This document shows positions 1 through 7,856 of a stretch of 64,000 nucleotides of DNA, one piece after another. The notes beneath the pieces are model-generated. The model searched no databases. It saw only the letters and a program-made list of their open reading frames with translations, and was not told the DNA's origin. The DNA is from Rhodanobacteraceae bacterium. GTDB lineage: Bacteria; Pseudomonadota; Gammaproteobacteria; Xanthomonadales; Rhodanobacteraceae. How positions within the stretch are numbered: the stretch's first letter is position 1; the number at the start of each line of letters is the position of its first letter. The stretch is from positions 1 to 64,000 of the forward strand of contig JALUXG010000049.1 in the NCBI GenBank assembly GCA_027019085.1, written 5' to 3'. The translations under genes and the position numbers were made by a program.

Positions 1-2
1 GC

Positions 3-53
3 CACGGCAAGGCAACGCCCGAACACGGCATCAGCACGCCGCGCTACACGTAA
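3..53 (+). CDS. C-terminal fragment of an unidentified + strand gene truncated by the window edge (..HGKATPEHGISTPRYT*)
   Basis: Open frame from the edge to TAA with strong G/C in third codon positions; only 16 codons are visible. Confidence 0.3.
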   Translation, partial: HGKATPEHGISTPRYT

Positions 54-122
54 AACGGCATCACCATGGCGCCAAATGTGCGCGAATTGCCACTCGGCGG
101 TAAACGTCATGAATAAAGCAGG

Positions 123-578
123 TTAGTACCCGAGTTCCAGTTCTTGAGCCTGTTTCACCAGCTCATCTAGCGCGGTGTCGCTCTCAGCATCACGCTGAGC
201 CTTGTAGGTCAGAAGGTCGCGAAAGTAGATGCGCCGGTGTGTGCCAGTCTTGTGGAATGGAATCTCCTTGCCTTCTAGCAATCCGACCAAGTGGGGCCTG
301 GACACATTAAGAAAGTCGGCAGCCTGTTGAGTGGTCAGTTCTGCGTGAACTGGCACCAAGTTGACGGCATCCCCATCCGCCATGTGATTAAGGATGTCGA
401 CCAGCATGTGCAATGCCTTGACGGGTACCTCAATCGGTTCGGCGTCACCATCAAACACGCGAAGTCGCGCTGTTTCGCCTTTGCCGAGACAGGCGGCAAG
501 TAGTCGGCTGCTGGAACGGGCTAGCTCCGCCTCGTGTTCGGTGGGTGGACCAGATGGAAGATTACGGAGCGCGTTCAT
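123..578 (-). CDS. Excisionase/HTH-type DNA-binding protein, antitoxin-like (start at MNALRN)
   Basis: C-terminal '[46 protein letters not shown]' is a typical MerR/excisionase-like helix-turn-helix. Confidence 0.7.
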   Translation of the reverse strand: MNALRNLPSGPPTEHEAELARSSSRLLAACLGKGETARLRVFDGDAEPIEVPVKALHMLVDILNHMADGDAVNLVPVHAELTTQQAADFLNVSRPHLVGLLEGKEIPFHKTGTHRRIYFRDLLTYKAQRDAESDTALDELVKQAQELELGY

Positions 579-684
579 GTCGTTGTCTCCCTCAGAGATA
601 CGTGGGCGCGAACTGATGTCCGCGCTGCTTGGGCCGATTCTGTTTTTGGGCCGGTTGTCAAAAAAATGGATCCCAAAAAAGCGG

Positions 685-713
685 CGCAAAATTTCTTCGT
701 GTGAAATTTTGCG
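685..713. repeat. 11-bp perfect inverted repeat CGCAAAATTTC-N7-GAAATTTTGCG
   Basis: Arms 685-695 and 703-713, upstream of the HTH gene. Confidence 0.8.
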
Positions 714-951
714 TCATTTTCGAAATAAACGCAATGTTCGAAATGAACGAAAATTGACCGATGTCACGCAGAAGTGCGCGAAAGTCTGGACCGACGTCCC
801 CCCACCTTTGAGCAGCACGGCGATTCGGCGCCCGGTTCCCCTGGCCAGGGAGATTGGACGAGAGCAAGGGTGTCACCGACGAACGGCGCATGGCAGGCCG
901 TCTGCGTGGCACCGAGGTTGTGCTGCGGATGCGCCAGGCCGCGTGCAGCGC

Positions 952-1929
952 TCACATCGCGGCGAATTTCCGTTCCCAGCGCCAGGCGTCCTCGACGATG
1001 CGGTCGAGGTCGTCGAAGCGGGCCTTCCAGCCGAGGACTTTACGGATACGGCTGCTGTCGGCGACCAGGGCGGGTGGGTCGCCGGCGCGGCGCGGGGCGT
1101 CCTGCACCGTGAAGGTCTTGCCGCTGACGCGCTGCACGGTATCGACCACCTCGCGCACGGTGAAGCCGTGGCCGTAGCCGCAATTGAGGACCTGCGAGCG
1201 GCCGCCGGCGGCCAGGTAGTCCAGGGCGTTCAGGTGCGCGCGGGCCAGGTCTTCGATGTGGATGTAGTCGCGGATGCAGGTGCCGTCGCGCGTGGGGTAG
1301 TCGGTGCCGAAGATCTGCAGTTGGTCGCGTTGCCCCAGTGCGGCCTGGCAGGCGACCTTGATCAGGTGCGTGGCGTCCGGCGTGGCCTGTCCGATGCGTG
1401 CCTCGGGGTCGGCGCCGGCGACGTTGAAGTAGCGCAGCGCCACGTAGGACGGTCCGCCTGCCGCGCCCAGGTCCATCAGCATGCGTTCGCTCATCATCTT
1501 CGAGGCGCCGTAGGGATTGATCGGCGCCAGCGGTGTGCTTTCGTCCACCCTGGGCGTGTCGGGCATGCCGTAGACCGCGGCGGTGGAGGAAAACACGAAG
1601 TGCGGCACGCCGTGGGCGTGCACGCGTTCGAGCAGGGCCAGCGTGTTGCGGGTGTTGTTGGCGTAGTACTTGAGCGGCTGTTCGACCGATTCGGGGACCA
1701 CGATGAAGGCGGCAAAATGCAGCACCGCATCGAAGCGGTGGGCGGCGAACAGCGCGTCCAGACGGACACCGTCGGCCAGGTCACCCTCGACCAGTTCGCC
1801 GCTGAGCACCGCCCAGTGGTGGCCGGTGGACAGGTTGTCGTAGACGATGACGTCGTGGCCGGCTTCGCCGAGCTGGCGCACCACGTGGGATCCGATATAG
1901 CCGGCTCCGCCGGTGACCAGCAGTTTCAT
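952..1929 (-). CDS. galE: UDP-glucose/UDP-GlcNAc 4-epimerase (GalE/PelX-like SDR)
   Basis: MKLLVTGGAGYIGSHVVRQLGEAGH Rossmann motif, 'PYGASKMMSERML', GalE-type C-terminus; directly downstream of pelG. Confidence 0.9.
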   Translation of the reverse strand: MKLLVTGGAGYIGSHVVRQLGEAGHDVIVYDNLSTGHHWAVLSGELVEGDLADGVRLDALFAAHRFDAVLHFAAFIVVPESVEQPLKYYANNTRNTLALLERVHAHGVPHFVFSSTAAVYGMPDTPRVDESTPLAPINPYGASKMMSERMLMDLGAAGGPSYVALRYFNVAGADPEARIGQATPDATHLIKVACQAALGQRDQLQIFGTDYPTRDGTCIRDYIHIEDLARAHLNALDYLAAGGRSQVLNCGYGHGFTVREVVDTVQRVSGKTFTVQDAPRRAGDPPALVADSSRIRKVLGWKARFDDLDRIVEDAWRWERKFAAM

Positions 1930-2020
1930 GCCGGGACTCCCTTCTGCATGCCAAAAACAGTCGCAGGCTGGATGATACAGCTTGTCGGAGCGCACCGCCT
2001 GCAAGCAGCCATGCACACGA

Positions 2021-3397
2021 TCAACGCAGCATGAAGGTGGTGTAATTCAGTCGATCGAGTATGCGGTCGGTGACGACGAGCATGATCAGCGCGGTCAGCA
2101 GCATTGCCAGCGCGAATCCATAGCCGTAAAAGAAGGGGCCGGCCTGCAGGCTCAGGTAGGTGAAACCGAGGTTGGTGAAGAACATGCAGGCTGCCATGGC
2201 GGCGGCGGTTCGCAGTCGGTCGAGGTAGAACAGTACGTTCAGGCCCGCCATCACCAGCAGCTGCAGGCTGACGCCGACGGCATCGATCACCAGCAGCGGG
2301 AAGTACAGCGTGGGGATGCCGAAAAAGGAGAGCAGGGCCGGTCCGATGGCGATCAGTCCCAGCAGGGTGAAGCTCTGGGTCTTGATGATGTCGTAGATGC
2401 CCTCGCGCGCGGTGACCACCATTTCCACGCGGTGGTGCCGGATGGTGGACAGCGCACCGCCCTCGCGCACGGCTTCATAGTACTGGTCGTAGGCATGCAC
2501 GAAATCCACTTCCATGCGCAGCAGGAAGACGGCCATGCCGGGAATCAGCGTGAAATAGGCGAGGAACACCGGGGTGTCATAGATCACCGAGGCGTGCAGG
2601 GTGCCGATCACGGTCTGTCCCGTGCCCGGCCACAGCCAGAACAGGAACTTGTCGATCCAGATGCCGGCATTGAAGAAGATGCCGGTCGGCAGCAGCCAGG
2701 CCTTCATGCGCCCGGCACGCAGGAAGTCGAAACCGATCAGCCGCTGCGGCGGGTATTCGCGCCATACCAGCGCCAACGCCCCGACCGCGATCACCGCCTG
2801 GCCGAGCACGAACGCCAGCAGCAGTCCTTCCATGCCGTAGCCGCCATGGCCCATCGCCAGGCCCATCGCCACGGCGCCGCCATAGCCAAGGAAGTAGATG
2901 ACGATCAGCCACTTGTATTGCTTCAGGCCGGACAGCAGCACGGTCAGGATCCAGACCATGTTGAGCTGGCTCAGGCCGACGACCATCAGCAGCTTGAATG
3001 CCGGGCTGGTCCCGGGCAGCAGCCACAGGGCCAGCGGTATCGACAGCATGAACAACGGCAGCGTCGAGGCAAGCACGATGCCAAAAAGATTGGGCAGCAC
3101 CTCGCCACTGCTGTGCTCGAACAGACGATCGGCGACATATCGCGTGTAGGCCAGCTGCATGCCGCCCGAATAGATCAGGCTCAGCGCGATCAGCCAGGTC
3201 ACGCTGGTCTGGAACTGGCTGATCAGCTTTGCCGGCACGATCACGCCCAGGCTCATGAAGCCGAGCACCAGGATGGCGAGAATCGACAGCACCCACGGGC
3301 CCGAGCCGACGATGCCGGCATAGAAATAGGCGCGCAACTGGCCAAGGTAGGAATTGCTGCGGCTCAGGCGTCGCAGTTCGAAGCCGATGCCTGCCAT
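2021..3397 (-). CDS. pelG: Pel exopolysaccharide inner membrane protein PelG
   Basis: MAGIGFELRRLSRSNSYLGQLRAYFYAGIVGSGPWVLSILAI, multi-TM; start overlaps the pelF stop. Confidence 0.93.
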   Translation of the reverse strand: MAGIGFELRRLSRSNSYLGQLRAYFYAGIVGSGPWVLSILAILVLGFMSLGVIVPAKLISQFQTSVTWLIALSLIYSGGMQLAYTRYVADRLFEHSSGEVLPNLFGIVLASTLPLFMLSIPLALWLLPGTSPAFKLLMVVGLSQLNMVWILTVLLSGLKQYKWLIVIYFLGYGGAVAMGLAMGHGGYGMEGLLLAFVLGQAVIAVGALALVWREYPPQRLIGFDFLRAGRMKAWLLPTGIFFNAGIWIDKFLFWLWPGTGQTVIGTLHASVIYDTPVFLAYFTLIPGMAVFLLRMEVDFVHAYDQYYEAVREGGALSTIRHHRVEMVVTAREGIYDIIKTQSFTLLGLIAIGPALLSFFGIPTLYFPLLVIDAVGVSLQLLVMAGLNVLFYLDRLRTAAAMAACMFFTNLGFTYLSLQAGPFFYGYGFALAMLLTALIMLVVTDRILDRLNYTTFMLR

Positions 3398-4920
3398 CAG
3401 TCCGCTTCCTTCTCTTGCGTGTCGAGCTGTTCGTGGAACAGTCGGTCGAAGGTGGCGAGCATGCCGGGGCGGTCGTAATGACGCTCCACCCGGACGATGG
3501 CGGCCTTGACCGCAGCCGCGTAGCGTTCCGGCTCGGTCAGCAACTCGATGCAGCGCTCGGCCAGCGCCACATGATCGGCCAGGCCCACCACCGCGCCTGC
3601 CGAGCCCATGGCGAGGTCGTCGGGATCGGTCTTGCGTCCGTGGATCAGCTCCGAGCACGCGCCGACATCCGTGGTGACGCTGGGCAAGCCGGCGGCAAAC
3701 CCTTCCAGCACCGACAGCGGCAGGCCTTCGCTGATCGAGCTGAGCACCAGCACACCGACTTGCGGCAGGATGTCATGGATACGCTGGAAACCGAGGAAAC
3801 GCAGGCCATCACCCAGATCAAGTGCACTGGCCAGTTCGTGGCATTCGCGGCTGTAGCCCGGGTCTTCGTCTTCCGGACCGATGATCCAGGCCTGGGCGCC
3901 GGGCAACCGCTGGCGCAGCAGATGGGCAGCACGGATGAAGGTCTTGATGTCCTTGATCGGCACCACCCGGCCGAGCAGGGCGATGACTGGCGGCGGAGGA
4001 GTCTGTACGGGCCGGCGCAGTGGCGCCAGTCCGGCGACATCCACGCCATTGGGAATGATGCGGGTGCGCGCCGGATCGGCGCCGTCGCGAATCTGCTGCT
4101 GGCGCGCGGCCTCGAACAGGCTGATGATGGGATCGGCATGGACGTAGATCTGGCGCCCGATAGATTCGAAGAAACGGATCCACAGTTCCCGCAGGTGACT
4201 GATCTCGGTGGGGTCGCGCTGCAACGGATTGCGGGTGTCGGCGATCCAGTCGGCATTCATCAGTTCGATGCGTCGTTCCTTGGTGTAGATGCCGTGTTCC
4301 ATCAGCACGAAGGGCGTGCGCTGGCGCTGTGTGGCGAACTTTCCGAGCAGTCCGGCATAACCGGTCGAGGGGCTGAACAGCAGTCGCGTGCGCGGCAGAC
4401 GGCTGGCGGCGTGGGCCAGTACCCATAAGGGCTTGTGCAGGTTGCGGATGGTCCAGAAATAATCGACGAAGGATGGCTCCGATGCGCTGGCGTCATAGAC
4501 TTCGGTGATGTAGCGCCAGGCCGGCTCGCCATGCAGGAAGGCCGCTTCACCGAGGGGTGAGCGTGCATCGAGCAGCTGCTGTGCACTGAACGCATTGGTC
4601 TGGCCGGCGCGCAGGGCTTCGTGCAGGCGTGCGTATTGCTCGGTGGAACCGGCGGGCAGGCGCGGCGCGCGCAAGGGTGCCGTTTCAAGTTCATCGAACA
4701 GGTAATGCTCCTGCAAATGCACCAGGTTGTCGGGCAGTACATATTGCCGCGACTCGTAGTCCTCCTTGCGCGAGCCGAGGAAGACGGCGCCGAATCGCCA
4801 GTGCGGCAGGCCGCTGATGATCTGGTGCACCCAACTCGACACGCCGCCCTTGATGTACGGATAGGTACCTTCGAGCAGCAGCAGGATGTCGCAGTCGCGG
4901 GTCGGTTGCGGCTCGTTCAT
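3397..4920 (-). CDS. pelF: Pel glycosyltransferase PelF (GT4)
   Basis: 'DILLLLEGTYPYIKGGVSSWVHQIISGLPHWRFGAVFLGSRKEDY' is the PelF N-terminus; GT4 'SSISEGLPLSVLEGFAAGLPSVTTDVGACSELI'. Confidence 0.95.
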   Translation of the reverse strand: MNEPQPTRDCDILLLLEGTYPYIKGGVSSWVHQIISGLPHWRFGAVFLGSRKEDYESRQYVLPDNLVHLQEHYLFDELETAPLRAPRLPAGSTEQYARLHEALRAGQTNAFSAQQLLDARSPLGEAAFLHGEPAWRYITEVYDASASEPSFVDYFWTIRNLHKPLWVLAHAASRLPRTRLLFSPSTGYAGLLGKFATQRQRTPFVLMEHGIYTKERRIELMNADWIADTRNPLQRDPTEISHLRELWIRFFESIGRQIYVHADPIISLFEAARQQQIRDGADPARTRIIPNGVDVAGLAPLRRPVQTPPPPVIALLGRVVPIKDIKTFIRAAHLLRQRLPGAQAWIIGPEDEDPGYSRECHELASALDLGDGLRFLGFQRIHDILPQVGVLVLSSISEGLPLSVLEGFAAGLPSVTTDVGACSELIHGRKTDPDDLAMGSAGAVVGLADHVALAERCIELLTEPERYAAAVKAAIVRVERHYDRPGMLATFDRLFHEQLDTQEKEAD

Positions 4921-5957
4921 GATGGTGCGGCTCCCATCCAGCGTACGGCGACCGGCCCCAGCAGCGGGATGCCGGGGTGCGGCGGATAGGCGCCTATAAG
5001 CTGCCGGATTGCGGCGTAGTCGCGGGCCTTCCAGGCCTGTTCCAGCAGCCACGGCAATGCGCGGGCCGGCGCGGCGCCCGCTGCGAGTGCGGCCCGGTAG
5101 CAGTTGCCGATGTCCGCTTCGGTGCCGGATTCGCCGCGAAGTTGCAGCCATCGGGCACGCAGCAGCAGCCAGCGTGGGCGCCAGGCGGCGTCCTGCGGCG
5201 CCTCGCCGATGCGTTCGAGCAGCTGACCGGCCGCAGCGAGATGGGCATCACGCAGGCTGCCCTGGGCAATGCCCAGATAGATGAACTCCAGGTGTAGCTC
5301 GACCCCTTCCAGGGCCACGCGCACGGCATCGGAAGGCTGCGTATCCAGGCGCGCATCAATGCGTCCGAGCTGCGCCACGATGGCCTTCTCGCGTCGTTCC
5401 AGCAGGTTGTAGGCGAGCAGTCGCAAGGTCTCATCCGGATGCCCCAGGGTCTGGCTGATGACGCGGGTGGTCAGGGCATTGCGGCGATGCTCGATGGCCA
5501 TCAGCGCGCGTGCGCCCTGCCGGTTGTCCATGCCGCGCAGGCGTGCCAGCGCTCCGCCCGCGCCAAAGTGCCCGGAGATCGCGGACACTTCGCTGGCGAA
5601 ACTGGGGTTGGGCAGCAATTGCGGCAGGCGGCGTGCCGGTGCTTTTTCCAGAAGCGGGAAAAGCAGTCCCACGACCAGCAGAAACAGCGGTCCCAGTACC
5701 GGTAGCAGACTGCCCAGTCCGGTGATGGCCAGCACGTTGCGTACGGGGTGAAGTTGCAGCCGACGCGGCAACAGGGCCTGGGTCAGGGTGGCCAGCAACA
5801 GACTCAGCAGCGTATTGGCGCCGAGCAGGGCAAACAGCAGTGGCGCGGCATGCCCCTGCGAACGCATCCACGTCGACAAGGGTTCGTAAAGCGCGTCCGA
5901 CAGGGTCTGCATCCAGGCAGGCGTGCTGGAAATGGCATGCAGCAGGGCAAGCGTCAT
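4917..5957 (-). CDS. pelE: Pel biosynthesis protein PelE (TM + TPR-like)
   Basis: Position between pelD and pelF, N-terminal TM helices, helical repeat C-terminus. Confidence 0.85.
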   Translation of the reverse strand: MTLALLHAISSTPAWMQTLSDALYEPLSTWMRSQGHAAPLLFALLGANTLLSLLLATLTQALLPRRLQLHPVRNVLAITGLGSLLPVLGPLFLLVVGLLFPLLEKAPARRLPQLLPNPSFASEVSAISGHFGAGGALARLRGMDNRQGARALMAIEHRRNALTTRVISQTLGHPDETLRLLAYNLLERREKAIVAQLGRIDARLDTQPSDAVRVALEGVELHLEFIYLGIAQGSLRDAHLAAAGQLLERIGEAPQDAAWRPRWLLLRARWLQLRGESGTEADIGNCYRAALAAGAAPARALPWLLEQAWKARDYAAIRQLIGAYPPHPGIPLLGPVAVRWMGAAPS

Positions 5958-7300
5958 GACTGCGCTTCGTCGGCGATGCCGTCAATGCCGGCGGCATCGA
6001 GCAGGACGTCAGGCGTACGTCGGTCGACCGGGATCTGCCCGCTGCGAAAGCCCGGTGCGGCCAGTCCCTTGTCGATCCCGTGTTCACGCAGCCAGGCATC
6101 GAGACGGTCCAGGTAGCCACGGGCGCTGGCCGGCCCGGCCAGGGGCAACAGGACCAGCAATCCGCTGGCCGGCTGGCTGAAAGGGTCCAGCCAGTAGACG
6201 TCGAGACTGCGGCGAATGCCCTGGTGGATGGCCTGGGCATCGAGCGGCTGTTCGCGGGTGGGTTCCGGGATACGCACGGTGACAAGCATGGAGCGCACGC
6301 TGCTGACTGCATGCAGGTGCTGCAGCTTGACCAGTTCGTGGGCAAAGCGCGGTGGACAGCCCGGAAACAGTCGGCGCAGGTCGGCGCTTTGCGCGATGGC
6401 CCAGCTCTCGTCGGCAAAGTACTGCACGATGGCAGTAGCTGTGGTGAGGTTTTCCTCGGTAAGCGCCAGCAAGGGCATGTCGCGCACCACCAGCATGCCC
6501 AGTTCCTCGTCCCCTGCGTTGCGCAACGGGAAGACCGCACGGTAGCCGCCAGCGGTATCCAGCTCATGCAGCTGGTCGATGCTGTAGTAGGCGGCTTGCG
6601 CGTGCTCGCGGGCTTGCACAAGCAGGGGGTCGGTGACAGACAGTGGCGCGGATGGACCCAGTACGGCCAGCGGGTCCTCGCGCAGGCGGCCGCGAACCAT
6701 CACATGCAGGGCGGCAGTCTCGAACCGGCAGTATTGCGCCAGCAACTGCAGCAGGTCGGTGGCGTTGGCCTGGTTGATGACTTCGTCCTTGTCTTTCCGC
6801 AACGTGCGCGATTGCTCCAGCGCGCCGCGCAGGGTGACCGGCTGGGTGATGAGCGCCTCCTCCAGCCGGTCGTGCGAGATGCGGTTGATGAAGTAGGCGC
6901 GGGTCAGCGCTTCCAGGCGTTCTTCCGCATAGGCGGTCCGCAAAGCGTTGGCCTGCACCCTGTCGCGCCAGTTGGAACTGAACTGTCCGGCAATCAGCGC
7001 CGCGAACATGCCGCCGACAATCTGGATCAGCGGCGGCGGCTGTCCGATGGCGGCGAACCAGTGCGCGGCAAACCCGGCGCCAGTCAGCACGAAGCTGCCG
7101 ATGGTGGCTGCACCAAGGCCGTAGCGCAGGCCAAGCAGGAACGGGATCAGCCACAGCCAGGGAAAGCTCGACGCCGTGAACGGGGCCTGCCGATCCAGGA
7201 TCATCGCCAGCGCCAGGCCCAGCAGCGGCAACAGCACCGTCTCCGCCCACGCGGTCGGGCGGTAGCGGGACACTTCGCGGAGAGCTGCCGGTTTCGCCAT
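5954..7300 (-). CDS. pelD: Pel c-di-GMP receptor PelD (TM + GAF + degenerate GGDEF)
   Basis: MAKPAALREVSRYRPTAWAETVLLPLLGLAL.. TM bundle then GAF-like region; pel synteny. Confidence 0.88.
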   Translation of the reverse strand: MAKPAALREVSRYRPTAWAETVLLPLLGLALAMILDRQAPFTASSFPWLWLIPFLLGLRYGLGAATIGSFVLTGAGFAAHWFAAIGQPPPLIQIVGGMFAALIAGQFSSNWRDRVQANALRTAYAEERLEALTRAYFINRISHDRLEEALITQPVTLRGALEQSRTLRKDKDEVINQANATDLLQLLAQYCRFETAALHVMVRGRLREDPLAVLGPSAPLSVTDPLLVQAREHAQAAYYSIDQLHELDTAGGYRAVFPLRNAGDEELGMLVVRDMPLLALTEENLTTATAIVQYFADESWAIAQSADLRRLFPGCPPRFAHELVKLQHLHAVSSVRSMLVTVRIPEPTREQPLDAQAIHQGIRRSLDVYWLDPFSQPASGLLVLLPLAGPASARGYLDRLDAWLREHGIDKGLAAPGFRSGQIPVDRRTPDVLLDAAGIDGIADEAQS

Positions 7301-7845
7301 CAGGTGGATGATTTGCGCAATAGCCGCATGACGAGCTGATCGAGCACATGCTGCGACAGCACGGCCAGGCCTTCGCGGCTGTGGCCGCTGGCCGATGCCG
7401 CGCCACTCCATACGGTCTTGCCGTTGCCAAGGTCGATCAGACGCAGCGTGAAGCCGACGGCCGGCTGGCCGTCGAGGCCGATCTTGTAGCGCCACTCGTC
7501 CACGCTGCCGGTCAAGGCGTAGCGCGCCTGCTGCGCTCGCGCCCAGGCCAGGGCCTTGTTCATGTCCTGCGCGTCATTGCCTACCGGCAGCGGACCGCTG
7601 ACAGCAGAAGGCTCGATCGACAGGGTGCCGACGCCGTGCGCGGTCAGCAGTGCGGCCAGTTGCTGCTGGACACGCTGCCCGGCGTAGGGCGTGGAGGTAT
7701 TGTTGGCAAGCGCCAGCACCGCGACAGCCGACTGCGGATCGAGCGCCGGGGACGAGGAGGTGTCGATGCGCATGCCGGCACATGCGGCGAGCCCAGTCAC
7801 GGCGAGGACGGCGAGCATCAGGGTTCGTATGGCTTGAATTTGCAT
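7300..7845 (-). CDS. pelC: Pel outer membrane lipoprotein PelC
   Basis: Signal peptide with lipobox 'VTGLAACAG'; pel synteny. Confidence 0.85.
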   Translation of the reverse strand: MQIQAIRTLMLAVLAVTGLAACAGMRIDTSSSPALDPQSAVAVLALANNTSTPYAGQRVQQQLAALLTAHGVGTLSIEPSAVSGPLPVGNDAQDMNKALAWARAQQARYALTGSVDEWRYKIGLDGQPAVGFTLRLIDLGNGKTVWSGAASASGHSREGLAVLSQHVLDQLVMRLLRKSST

Positions 7846-7856
7846 GGCGGGTTCTC

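Noticed and set aside
1982-3478. 498-aa + strand ORF
   Set aside because: Antisense to pelG; Gln/His-rich spurious frame.
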